Program-made: the position numbers and the translations under genes | Notes under the pieces: model-generated | Told to the model about the DNA's origin: nothing | The model's database searches: none | The model's input: the letters and a program-made list of their open reading frames with translations, nothing else | Shown here: positions 34,862 to 42,953 of the stretch, piece after piece | How positions within the stretch are numbered: the stretch's first letter is position 1 | How the letters are laid out: each line of letters begins with the position of its first letter | NCBI GenBank assembly: GCA_002103105.1 | Contig: DAAY01000008.1 | Span: 196,601-260,600 of the forward strand | Reading direction: 5' to 3' | Origin: Candidatus Gastranaerophilales bacterium HUM_1 | GTDB lineage: Bacteria; Cyanobacteriota; Vampirovibrionia; Gastranaerophilales; Gastranaerophilaceae | DNA length: 64,000 bases

Positions 34862-35926
34862 TTACTTTGAATAAGAACTAAGAATTTCAACCGCATCAAG
34901 TTTTCGCTGAGGGACTGGATGTGCATATCGTTGAGTTGTTGTTATTTTTGAATGCCCTAATATATCTTTAACAACAGATAAATCCATATTTTTCTCAACT
35001 AATCTTGTTGCGACGGTATGTCTTAAATCATGAAATCTAAAGTTTTCAATTTTTGCTTTTTCTAAAACTACTTTAAATGATTTTGTAATATCCTTAAATG
35101 CTATTCCTGTTTTTGGATTTGTAAAAACATATTTTGATATTCTTTCCATTTTATAAAAAAGCTCTTTGAGTTCTTTTGATAATGGAATTTTCCTTGGTCT
35201 ATTCGTTATTGTTTTTAATAAATCTATAAAACCATACTCAAAGTTGATATTATCCCATTCTAGATTTAAAATTTCACCTTTTCTCATTCCTGTTTGAAGG
35301 GCAACTGTAACGATAGGTTTTAAATACAGATAAGGGTATGATATTTTCTTTGTTCTTGTATTTTTATCTAAAACCTCATAACCGCGTTCAATCTCATTGA
35401 ATAATCTTTTTTCTTCTTTTAGAGTAAGATATCTAATTTTGTGGTTATCCTCTTTTAATTTAACAACTTTTGATACAGGGTTTTTACTTATTATTTCATT
35501 ATCTATTCCAAGATTAAACATTTTACTTAATACTCTTAAATACTTGTTAATTGTAGAGTTTTTAACCTTCCGTATTGTTATTAGATACTCTTTAAAATCT
35601 TCCACTCGTTTAGGTGTAATTTTCTGAACAATACGACTTTGCCCAAAGAAATTTGCAATTAGAGTTAAAGTGTAAATATCCCTGTTATAGCTCCGTTTGT
35701 TGTTTTTTGCATAACTCTCATATAAATTTATTAGTTTTGAAAGCTTTACATTCTTTTCTTCTCTTGGGATGACTCCATTTTGTTGTTGTACAAGTCTAAA
35801 CTTAATTGTAGATTCGTATTGCTCTGCTTCTTTCTTATCAGAAGCACCAGGGCAAAGCCCGTGCTTTCTTTCTCCATTGAGCATAAATTGATAGTACCAT
35901 TTTTCATTCTTCTTATAAATTGCCAT
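34862..35926 (-). CDS. int: Tyrosine recombinase (integrase)
   Basis: 354 aa. An AP2-like arm-binding N-terminus and a SAM-like core-binding domain (SKLINLYESYAKNNKRSYNRDIYTL) are followed by the catalytic domain. Arg lies in TGMRKGEIL, the Lys region is in LLKTITNRPRKIPLS, HDLRHTVATRL supplies His and Arg, GHS supplies His and the nucleophilic Tyr is in TTQRYAHP. All catalytic residues are present, so it is likely active. It lies next to the left attachment site and starts 14 bp inside the excisionase-like gene. Confidence 0.95.
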   Translation of the reverse strand: MAIYKKNEKWYYQFMLNGERKHGLCPGASDKKEAEQYESTIKFRLVQQQNGVIPREEKNVKLSKLINLYESYAKNNKRSYNRDIYTLTLIANFFGQSRIVQKITPKRVEDFKEYLITIRKVKNSTINKYLRVLSKMFNLGIDNEIISKNPVSKVVKLKEDNHKIRYLTLKEEKRLFNEIERGYEVLDKNTRTKKISYPYLYLKPIVTVALQTGMRKGEILNLEWDNINFEYGFIDLLKTITNRPRKIPLSKELKELFYKMERISKYVFTNPKTGIAFKDITKSFKVVLEKAKIENFRFHDLRHTVATRLVEKNMDLSVVKDILGHSKITTTQRYAHPVPQRKLDAVEILSSYSK

Positions 35927-36116
35927 AGTAATCTCCTTCCCAAGCTTGTTTTTCTTTTACCCATTTTTCAAAATCATCTTTGAACACATAAAGTGTTCCA
36001 CCTATTTTGAAGAAAAGTTTTTTAGGTAAATCCCCTCTCCTTTTCCATGTTTTTACCGTATTTGGATTTGCCTTTAATATTTGGCAAAACTCTTTAAATG
36101 TATAAAATTGTGTCAT
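35913..36116 (-). CDS. Excisionase-like HTH protein
   Basis: 67 aa. It has a MerR/HTH_17 winged-helix pattern: YTFKEFCQILKANPNTVKTWKRRGDLPKKLFFKIGGTLYVFKDDFEKWV. Such proteins act as recombination directionality factors or small regulators beside integrases. It overlaps the integrase start by 14 bp. The Shine-Dalgarno AAGGAG lies upstream. Confidence 0.8.
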   Translation of the reverse strand: MTQFYTFKEFCQILKANPNTVKTWKRRGDLPKKLFFKIGGTLYVFKDDFEKWVKEKQAWEGDYYGNL

Positions 36117-36228
36117 TTCTTCTCCTTTTAAAATTTTTTATTTATATTTTTTAATTACAAAATTACAGCAGCTCAAAATAACCCTGAAAGATAACACAGG
36201 GTTACCTTTCAGGTGTAATTTTAAATAA

Positions 36229-36459
36229 TTACGGCATATTACGTTTCATTCCTTCAACTAAATCATCGTAACTCATTGGTTGGATTACAGTGCCGAATTC
36301 TGCAAATTCTTCCATTCCAGTTATGTCAAAATCCATTGCATAAGAAGATTTGTTTTCTTCCCCAAGTCTTGTCGAATGAGTTCCTCGAAATCGTTTATGA
36401 TTTTGACAGTAACTCCAAAAAGCATTCTCATCTATACGCTTTTTCTTGTCATTGTTGAA
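36229..36459 (-). pseudogene. C-terminal fragment of an unknown protein
   Basis: Open frame of 76 codons with no start, closed by TAA at 36231-36229. It reads KKKRIDENAFWSYCQNHKRF, continues with THSTRLGEENKSSYAMDFD, and ends DDLVEGMKRNMP. It overlaps the end of the methylase remnant in another frame, so two broken genes appear to be joined here by deletion. The parent family is not recognised. Confidence 0.45.
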
Positions 36460-37027
36460 CTACTTTTGCAGGAATGCCAAGTAATGAGAGTTGAATATAT
36501 GTCATTTTAAAGCACATTTCAGATATATCTATTGCTTCGACAAACAATTTTTGTTGATAGTTTATATTATGCTCTTTAAGAGTTTGAGCAAATGCAATAA
36601 TCAATGCACCACTGCCACAACAAGGTTCTGAAAGAGTTATAAGTTGATTACTCTGAAAACTTTCAATTTCTGCAAAATTTATCTCTGCCATAAACTTACT
36701 AACTGAATATGGTGTAAAATACTGACCATTAGCTTGACTACCTAAGTTTAAAGACATAAAGACTTGCCCTAAAAAATCTTGAGGTGCTTGTTCTAATCCG
36801 AGAACTAAAAAAGCAAGCAGTTTTTAAAATTCTTCTGCTTGCTCGTTTGTATAAGTTTTGATTATATTCAAATATTTTTGCTCTAAGTTATCACTTCGAT
36901 AGACTGTTTGTGCTAAGGAGCAACAAATCAAAGTCAAAAAGTCATTAAAGACAGTTGAAATACTTCTCGAACGGTCTAAGTTACTCAATTTTGATGTAAA
37001 TTCTTTAATGTAATCTTTTTTATCCAT
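36449..37027 (-). pseudogene. Disrupted N6-adenine DNA methylase
   Basis: The 5' part (37027-36824) ends with an in-frame TAA after EQAEEF. The frame then stays open through KLLAFLVLGLEQAPQDFLGQ into a second part (36757-36449) with GQYFTPYSVSKFMAEI and the SAM-binding motif SEPCCGSGALIIAF. The coding stops at GIPAKVVQQ, before any NPPY catalytic motif. So it has one nonsense mutation plus 3' loss. The intact family is a phage or plasmid-type N-6 DNA methylase. Confidence 0.75.
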
Positions 37028-37473
37028 AACATGTACCTCTTTTATACTGAGAGAATTCAGATTGACTTCTGTTAAACTTTTTGATGATTTATATATATTT
37101 ATATTTAAAATACCGTTTTCGTTTAATCTCGATTATTCTGAATTTAGCAACTTATAAAATCTACTAGAAAGTGCTTAAAACCTAGAGTTTTAGCCATTTT
37201 TATTATTATAAATCTTATAATTTCACTCGTACATACTTCTGAAAAAGCTTTTGTTACATTTAATTACAGAAAAACACAAATTTATTACAACTAAAAGGAT
37301 TATACTTATTATATTTCAAGGTTATTTTTCTAATTTGTAATTTGGTAATTAAAAATACTTAGAGAAAATTAAAAATTTTTAAATTAAGTTTTTAAATTCT
37401 TGTAATTTAAGGGTTGAAATATTGCACCAAAAATAGTACAATATAAATATAAGATTTTAGTAAGGAAATAATT
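37028..37473. other. 446-bp AT-rich intergenic region in the element
   Basis: No gene seen. It contains GTTACATT (37253), ATTACAGA (37263) and ATTACAAC (37284), spaced 10 and 21 bp, just upstream of a TATACTTATTATA stretch (about 37301-37313). The last 60 bp are the likely promoter of the antitoxin gene (TATAAATATAAG at about 37443). Confidence 0.4.
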
Positions 37474-37758
37474 ATGATTGATAAAAAACATATTGGTTCT
37501 AGTTTTGATAGTTTTCTTGAAGAAGAAGAAATACTTCAAGAGTCAGAGGCTGTTGCGATAAAAAGAATTATTGCTTATGCTTTGGAGCAAAAAATGCTAG
37601 CTGATAATATGTCAGTTAATCGTCTTGCAAAAGAACTTGAAACTTCAAGAACTGCAATTTGCCGTATTTTAGACCCCGAAAATACCTCAATTACGTTAAA
37701 TACAATTGAAAAAGTTGCTAAATACTTAGGTAAACGAATTGTTCTATCTTTTGCATAA
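37474..37758 (+). CDS. XRE-family HTH protein, HigA-like antitoxin
   Basis: 94 aa. The C-terminal half is an XRE helix-turn-helix: MSVNRLAKELETSRTAICRILDPENTSITLNTIEKVAKYLGKRIVLSF. This is the form found in HigA-type antitoxins paired with Gp49-like toxins. The candidate toxin is on the opposite strand and overlaps its 3' end by 15 bp, an unusual layout. TAAGGAAA precedes the ATG. Confidence 0.8.
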   Translation: MIDKKHIGSSFDSFLEEEEILQESEAVAIKRIIAYALEQKMLADNMSVNRLAKELETSRTAICRILDPENTSITLNTIEKVAKYLGKRIVLSFA

Positions 37759-38100
37759 ATCTTTGTAGCGTTTAATAGCAATATCTAAATCTTTTTGTGG
37801 TGTCTTTTGTGTTTTCTTGATAAATGCGTGCAAAAGTACCATTGTATCGTCTTCTACATAAAAAATAATTCTTGCAATGCCATTAGAAAGTTTACAACGA
37901 ACTTCTTCTAATCCGTCTGTACCATGCAAAATACGAGTTAATGGCATACCGATTGGATAACCATATTGAACTGTTTTAATATCATAACCGATAGTCTTTT
38001 TATCTTCTTTAGGTAGTTCTTTTAACCATTCACGAACAGGTTCATTCCCTGAACTTGTTGCGTAAAAATAGACTTCCAATGCCGTTGTACGTTCTGTCAT
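37744..38100 (-). CDS. RelE/HigB-like (Gp49 family) toxin
   Basis: 118 aa. The pattern YFYATSSGNEPVREWLKELPKEDKKTIGYDIKTVQYGYPIGMPLTRILHGTDGLEEVRCKLSNGIARIIFYVEDDTMVLLHAFIKKTQKTPQKDLDIA fits phage-derived Gp49-like/HigB proteins (RelE superfamily mRNA interferases). The usual LxxGLxElR and FxKKtqKtP signatures are present. It is transcribed toward the HTH gene. Confidence 0.82.
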   Translation of the reverse strand: MTERTTALEVYFYATSSGNEPVREWLKELPKEDKKTIGYDIKTVQYGYPIGMPLTRILHGTDGLEEVRCKLSNGIARIIFYVEDDTMVLLHAFIKKTQKTPQKDLDIAIKRYKDLCKR

Positions 38101-38125
38101 GTAGACTATTGTAGCATAATAATAT

Positions 38126-39886
38126 TTAAGTTGTGGTTTCTTTTCTCCATTTTTTTATTACTTCTTCAAAAATAATTTCTTGCCAATTTTTCTCCCACTC
38201 AGAACGGAAATTAATTGTTTCAGATTTAGGTCTAGGATGTGGCATTTTAAATTGTACAACCGATGGTAATAAGGCTGCATCTCCAACAATTAAAGCCTCT
38301 CCAGGATTTAATGAAGGTAATGTTTCACAAATAGAACCAATATTATCAGGTAATAGATTTTTTACATAACTTTGGTCATTAGTATTATTTAATCTTAATG
38401 CTATAAAATTATTACATTGAGCCATGATTGTTTCTGATACTTCTGATGGTCTTTGACTTACAACCATAAGACTAAGTCCATATTTACGACCTTCTTTTGC
38501 AATCCGTTCAATAGATTTCTTTGAAGATTTGTACTGAGATTCATTTGATTTTGGAATATAATTATGTGCTTCTTCACAAACTAACATTATTGGAATATCA
38601 TTTGTTTCACATTGTGTATGTTTTAGTTTTGAATAATTAAATGCAAAATCAAATACAATACGCGAAATAAGACTAATTGTTGTACTTAAAACTTCAAATG
38701 GAATACCGCTTAAATCTATAATTGTTATATTTGATTTATTGTCATCAACATAACCAATAAACTGTTTAAGAATATCTTGAAAATCGTTAGAATGAAAAGA
38801 GGAACCGTCATCTTTTTCGGGTGATAAAAGGAATTTGAGTCTATCATCAGCTAATCGAGTTTCTAGTCTTGTAACAAATCTTGCAAAATCCCCACTGTAT
38901 GGACCATTATTTGTATCACTTTGCTTAAATTCAAATACTTGAGAAAAGTATTTTTCATACCTGTCTTCAACTTTTGTATCATCATCCAATATTGGAGTTT
39001 TTTTATCTTTTTTATCGACACGCTCTCTATTAAGATTTTCTAGATAATTCTTTACTTCTTGTATATTAAATTCAACTGGAGTATCGTAATTAACATTGGA
39101 GTTCTTATTCTTAAGAATTTTATTCTTGATTACTGCACTTTTAAATTGTGAAACCTGATTATAACTATTTTGGTCATTACTTTCAATAAACATATCTTCT
39201 AATTCTTCTGAATTCATTAACCAATATGGTAGCTTAAGATTGTCAATACTAAGTAAATTAAGATTGAATTTTTCACTTTCCATTAATTTAAATGCATTTG
39301 CGTATTCTGAGTGGATATCAAAAATTATAATATGAGAATTCTTTTGAGCTTCTTTATTTTTATTGAGCCCCTCATCAAAACCTACTGCCTCTTGCAATAG
39401 TTTTGATACCACACAAGATTTCCCAGCTCCTGTTGACCCAACGACTGCTATATGTTTACTAAAAAGTTTATCTCCATCTACCATAGCTTTAATATTGTTA
39501 TTTTGGGCTAAATATCCAATTTGAAAATTAAAAACATTATTATCTTCAAATATTGTTTTCAATAGGTCTGCATTTACTGGAAATGCTTCTTCACAAGGTA
39601 ACGGCATGTTTTTTATTCCTCGTTGAAATCCGTCTTCTGTATAAGTTCCTATGGGTTGGCATATAATATCCATTTTACATGTAGAGTCATCATTACTATC
39701 TACAATTTTCATATTTTGAATTATTGCAATAATATGGTCATTACAATTTCCATCGCTAATTTTAATTAAATTTCCAATACTCAATTTGTTTTTCACATCT
39801 TCAATTTTTTTTAAATCATCAGAGCGGACAATAATCTGATTAATTTCACTTGCGTATACTTGCCCAATAGCATTTTCTTTATTCAT
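38126..39886 (-). CDS. HerA-like ATPase (DUF87), defence module
   Basis: 586 aa from ATG 39886; an in-frame GTG at 39892 is an alternative. An N-terminal HAS-barrel-like region (GQVYASEINQIIVRSDDLKK) leads to Walker A GSTGAGKS (about residue 150), a large insert, Walker B MLVCEEAHNYIP (about 432) and an Arg-finger/sensor region VVSQRPSEVSETIMAQCNNFIALRL. It is a hexameric DNA translocase/ATPase. The preceding gene overlaps it by a few bases. HerA paired with a DUF4297 or SIR2 nuclease is a known anti-phage arrangement. Confidence 0.88.
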   Translation of the reverse strand: MNKENAIGQVYASEINQIIVRSDDLKKIEDVKNKLSIGNLIKISDGNCNDHIIAIIQNMKIVDSNDDSTCKMDIICQPIGTYTEDGFQRGIKNMPLPCEEAFPVNADLLKTIFEDNNVFNFQIGYLAQNNNIKAMVDGDKLFSKHIAVVGSTGAGKSCVVSKLLQEAVGFDEGLNKNKEAQKNSHIIIFDIHSEYANAFKLMESEKFNLNLLSIDNLKLPYWLMNSEELEDMFIESNDQNSYNQVSQFKSAVIKNKILKNKNSNVNYDTPVEFNIQEVKNYLENLNRERVDKKDKKTPILDDDTKVEDRYEKYFSQVFEFKQSDTNNGPYSGDFARFVTRLETRLADDRLKFLLSPEKDDGSSFHSNDFQDILKQFIGYVDDNKSNITIIDLSGIPFEVLSTTISLISRIVFDFAFNYSKLKHTQCETNDIPIMLVCEEAHNYIPKSNESQYKSSKKSIERIAKEGRKYGLSLMVVSQRPSEVSETIMAQCNNFIALRLNNTNDQSYVKNLLPDNIGSICETLPSLNPGEALIVGDAALLPSVVQFKMPHPRPKSETINFRSEWEKNWQEIIFEEVIKKWRKETTT

Positions 39887-41129
39887 AATCACCTACCATA
39901 TTCAAAAGATATTTAAGTTCTTTAACATTATTAACATTTAACATCTCTTTATTACCACTTATTTCGATATCAGAAAATTTATTTGTATTTATAATATATA
40001 AGTCATCTGGAGAGTGTTTTGCAATATACGTTTTCATTTCGTTTTCATTTTTTTCGTTTAAATATAACAACCGAATATTAAATTGAAGTTGCTTCTCTTT
40101 TATATTTACCATTGGAGTTGCAAAAAATTTTTCTTCTTTCCAATTATTTGGATTTATTGTAAAGCCACAATTAGCAGTTATTCCTTTACTTGAAAGATTT
40201 TCAAGTATATTTTCAAATTCTTCTATCGTTGCATAAACAACAAAAGTTGGAATATAACCATTAATATGAAGTTTTGTTGGTTTCTTTTGATAATTATCTA
40301 AAAATTCTTTGATAAAACCAACGCATGTGTTTTCATAATCTTCAAAAGAATTTTCATCAAGTACAAAGCACCTTGTACGAGTATTAACTTTTAAATTATT
40401 TCTAAGATACTTTCTTTTTGCTTTTAAAATATCATTATAATTTTTTAAGCGTTTTGTATACTTATGTAGTATAGTACTGTCTATATTTCTTAGTCTGTCC
40501 CAGAAATCACTTATGCGTATTTCTCTTTCCTTAATTTTGTGTTTTATACTTAGCTCATGAACAATCGCCATCGCACTTGGATATATAACAGTATCTATAA
40601 TCGATTCTTCAAAATCTTTCTCTTTTAACAGACTCAGGTTGTTGTTTTTTAACTCATCCAATTTAGGACCAAAGTGTATTTTTAATCTGCTTACAAAATC
40701 ATCTATTATATCTTCTCCGTCTATAGATATTTTTTTTCGAATATCATCTTTATATGCTAATAAATGTTTAGGGGTATCTTTGTTAATAAATGACTTAATG
40801 GCAGAGCTAGGAAGAGAAATAATTTCTTCATCCTTATTAGGAAAGTAACAGAATAAAACATAATTTACTGAATCTTTACAGTTCCTCCTACACCAATCTT
40901 GTAGCATTAAAAGAATTGGTTTTTCTATTATGGAATTTGCATAATTTTCTTGTTGTTCATGATATTTACATTGAATAAACTGTTGCATACCATTTGAAAA
41001 ATTGTCAACATCTTCTATTCCTTCAACAGTAATTATATCCTCATCATTACCCACTAATAATTGGTATAATGTTTTCTCAAATTGATAGAAAAATCCTTTT
41101 ATTGTACTATCAGCACTTCTATTAGGCAA
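39879..41129 (-). CDS. DUF4297-like nuclease partner of HerA
   Basis: 416 aa from TTG 41129, chosen because AAGGAG lies 7 nt upstream; the upstream in-frame extension would be a hydrophobic stretch without a ribosome site. Residues 10-60 carry the PD-(D/E)xK-like core of DUF4297/Cap4-type nucleases: GFFYQFEKTLYQLL, ITVEGIEDVD and IQCKYHEQQ (QxK form). The rest (about 100-416) is helical, with no recognised domain. It is the first gene of the two-gene HerA operon. Anti-phage function is inferred from the pairing. Confidence 0.72.
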   Translation of the reverse strand: MPNRSADSTIKGFFYQFEKTLYQLLVGNDEDIITVEGIEDVDNFSNGMQQFIQCKYHEQQENYANSIIEKPILLMLQDWCRRNCKDSVNYVLFCYFPNKDEEIISLPSSAIKSFINKDTPKHLLAYKDDIRKKISIDGEDIIDDFVSRLKIHFGPKLDELKNNNLSLLKEKDFEESIIDTVIYPSAMAIVHELSIKHKIKEREIRISDFWDRLRNIDSTILHKYTKRLKNYNDILKAKRKYLRNNLKVNTRTRCFVLDENSFEDYENTCVGFIKEFLDNYQKKPTKLHINGYIPTFVVYATIEEFENILENLSSKGITANCGFTINPNNWKEEKFFATPMVNIKEKQLQFNIRLLYLNEKNENEMKTYIAKHSPDDLYIINTNKFSDIEISGNKEMLNVNNVKELKYLLNMVGDYE

Positions 41130-41406
41130 TATCGTACTCCTTCGTACATAGTTTATAATAAAAAGTATAAAAAGCATAGCATATAACAATAGATTACATA
41201 TTTTTGCCTAGAAGTATTATTCTAACAATCATACAAAACACTTCAAACATTTTGTAACAATAAAACTCATACAAAAATTAAAAATGGCAAAAACACAGAA
41301 TTCACCAGAAAAATTTTGATAATAGATAATAAATTTATGTTAAAACATTGATTTAAGTTACTTCTTAATTTAAATGATAATAAATCTTATTTAATTGATA
41401 AATTCT

Positions 41407-41426
41407 GTGGGTAATCTGTGGGTAAT
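41407..41426. repeat. Right arm-type sites GTGGGTAAT x2
   Basis: GTGGGTAAT at 41407-41415 and 41418-41426, 11 bp apart, about 85 bp inside the right repeat. Same motif and spacing as the left arm (34755-34774). Integrase arm sites are the natural reading. Confidence 0.6.
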
Positions 41427-41509
41427 TCATATATGATTTCGTCTGTTACGAATAAGTTTCATATAGTGAAAACGGTTGTAAAATCAAGCATTTTGTATTA
41501 TTTACATTG

Positions 41510-41552
41510 CTTGCCAAGGAGGATGTCGCGAGTTCGAGCCTCGTCTCCCGCT
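41510..41552 (+). repeat. Right attachment repeat (tRNA-Gly 3' half)
   Basis: 43 bp identical to 34664-34706, from anticodon loop to discriminator. It lacks the 5' half and CCA, and is followed by AATTAAAAAG, so it is not a gene. It is the original host tRNA 3' end displaced by integration. Confidence 0.92.
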
Positions 41553-41553
41553 A

Positions 41554-41590
41554 ATTAAAAAGACCTATCAATTTGATAGGTCTTTTTAAT
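41554..41590. terminator. Bidirectional terminator after the right repeat
   Basis: ATTAAAAAGACCTATCA (41554-41570) pairs perfectly over 17 bp with 41574-41590. It is probably the terminator that originally served tRNA-Gly. Confidence 0.85.
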
Positions 41591-41685
41591 TTGTAATGAT
41601 AGAGGGTAATGTGCATAAGCACAAGCCTCGTTGCTATGACTCTTTGCGAGATTTATCGAGCATTAGAGGCATAGTACCTACTTGG

Positions 41686-41749
41686 CTCCCGCTCCATAAA
41701 AAAGAGAGTTTCAATACTCTCTTTTTTATTGTCTATTTTTGTGGGTAAT
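41686..41749. repeat. Second copy of the element's left end
   Basis: CTCCCGCTCCAT, the hairpin with AAAGAGAGT arms and T-run, and GTGGGTAAT (41741-41749) match 34699-34763 with few differences. CCA is again present. It looks like the left junction of a related, older element that brought in the neighbouring restriction-modification genes. Confidence 0.7.
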
Positions 41750-41797
41750 TCAATCAAATAAGAATGAAAAATGGGCGTTATGATTAGCTTGCAAATT

Positions 41798-42949
41798 TTA
41801 TAATTGATTATCATATATAAGAATAGAGGTTATTTTATTCCAATCAAATTTATATCCTATACCAGAATGAAAAACACGGCTCGCACTAGCTGGACGTAAC
41901 AACTCAAATTTATTCCATAATTTTATTTCGTCTCTTATATATCCGTTTTTTGCATCAGTTGTAACTGCAGTTGGTTTCCTTTTTCCAATACACCCATTAT
42001 TCGTCAAAAATTCATCTAACAATTTTATGTAATCTTTTTGCAAAGAAGGTACTCCGTCTTTTTTTTGAATTTCTTGAAATTTATCAACTAATTTTATTAG
42101 TTCCAAGTGTTTCCCCTTGACTAAAATTAAATATGCTAAACAGTATTTAAATATTTTACTATCAGGACCGTACTTCTTACCTATTTCTAGCAACTTTAAT
42201 CCAGTATTTGTAAGCCTACATTCATCTCTTCCCCATAAATCCAACTGCACCAGTGGAATTTTATAATTTTGTTTTTCTGATCTGTATGATTCTTCTGTTG
42301 CTTTCTTATTCCGTGGCATCCCATTCCACTGTTTTGTATGTCCATTTATCATCATCTTATAAAAGTTAGGATATATTTTATTTGTATATATATCGCCAGA
42401 TTCATCTGAATATCTGAAACTTAAATTTAATAAATCATACAATTCATAGTGACTCATATCACGCCACCAACACCAAAATGTTTCAACTTTATTTTGCCTA
42501 ATCTCACTAAAATTTTCTCTTTGATTTAATATTGGGCGCAATAGCCTTATTGTATTGCTATTAAAATCATATTCATACAATGAAGTCCCTACATTTATAA
42601 ATTCAGCAGAATTTAAAGTATCAGCAACAAATTTTGCAATTGGAAACCCATCATCGGCAATATGGGGAATTATTAAGCCAGAATATGTGTGTTTTTGTAA
42701 GTATGCTAATGATTGTCCCAAGCCTGTTAAATATTCTCTTTTGGATTGGAATGGAGGTTTAAATTCTAATGCGTATGTTGCTTTTAATTCTTCATCAAAA
42801 CAGACATAATCCGGTCTCGGCCAATCCCAATCCCCAATTCTGATTATTGAAGGAGAAAAGATTTGCTTAAAATCATTATCCTTTGTACGAATACGATTTA
42901 ATATTTTATTACCATAAAAAGTAGATAAATCATCATGCAATTCACCCAT
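41798..42949 (-). CDS. Putative type II restriction endonuclease (PD-ExK)
   Basis: 383 aa. Near the N-terminus RPDYVCFDEELKATYALEFK gives PD (46-47) and ExK (62-64), the nuclease active-site pattern. The rest is not recognised; a C-terminal region with DEIKLWNKFELLRPASASRVFHSG could be the DNA-reading part. It starts 4 bp downstream of the second cytosine methylase on the same strand, the usual place for a cognate endonuclease. The site specificity is unknown. Confidence 0.68.
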   Translation of the reverse strand: MGELHDDLSTFYGNKILNRIRTKDNDFKQIFSPSIIRIGDWDWPRPDYVCFDEELKATYALEFKPPFQSKREYLTGLGQSLAYLQKHTYSGLIIPHIADDGFPIAKFVADTLNSAEFINVGTSLYEYDFNSNTIRLLRPILNQRENFSEIRQNKVETFWCWWRDMSHYELYDLLNLSFRYSDESGDIYTNKIYPNFYKMMINGHTKQWNGMPRNKKATEESYRSEKQNYKIPLVQLDLWGRDECRLTNTGLKLLEIGKKYGPDSKIFKYCLAYLILVKGKHLELIKLVDKFQEIQKKDGVPSLQKDYIKLLDEFLTNNGCIGKRKPTAVTTDAKNGYIRDEIKLWNKFELLRPASASRVFHSGIGYKFDWNKITSILIYDNQL

Positions 42950-42953
42950 ATTG

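Larger units (their letters stand above)
34664..41552. mobile_element. Integrative element in tRNA-Gly
   Basis: About 6.8 kb bounded by a 43-bp direct repeat (34664-34706 and 41510-41552) that runs from the anticodon loop to the discriminator base of tRNA-Gly. It encodes a tyrosine integrase and a small excisionase-like HTH protein at the left end, and paired arm-type repeats lie near both ends. Cargo: decayed N6-methylase, convergent antitoxin/toxin-like pair, HerA ATPase plus DUF4297-like nuclease. No conjugation, replication or capsid genes are seen, so it is a small integrative (perhaps satellite or defence) island. Confidence 0.9.
41190..41797. other. 608-bp gap: right end of the element, tRNA remnants, second left end
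   Basis: No gene. In order it holds AT-rich promoter sequence for the DUF4297-like gene (minus strand), right arm sites (41407-41426), the 43-bp tRNA-Gly 3' copy (41510-41552), a perfect 17-bp-arm terminator (41554-41590), a structured 95-bp segment (41591-41685), and a second copy of the element's left end (41686-41749). Confidence 0.7.

Noticed and set aside
37253..37291. GTTACATT/ATTACAGA/ATTACAAC series as a firm operator
   Set aside because: Only the first unit matches well, and the region is strongly AT-rich, so it is mentioned only as a possible site.
38126..39886. The HerA-like ATPase as a conjugation VirB4/TraD protein
   Set aside because: No other transfer gene is present, and the HAS-barrel plus nuclease partner fits HerA.
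39879..41189. Hydrophobic N-terminus of the DUF4297-like protein as a membrane anchor
   Set aside because: That part lies before the TTG start that has a good AAGGAG site, so it is probably untranslated.
41591..41697. tmRNA or tRNA-like gene ending in CCCGCTCCA
   Set aside because: No T-arm or partner acceptor strand upstream; the end is explained as a copied element border.
34755..41749. GTGGGTAAT repeats as a CRISPR array
   Set aside because: Only five units in three places, 9 bp long, with no regular spacers and no cas genes. Arm-type integrase sites explain them better.
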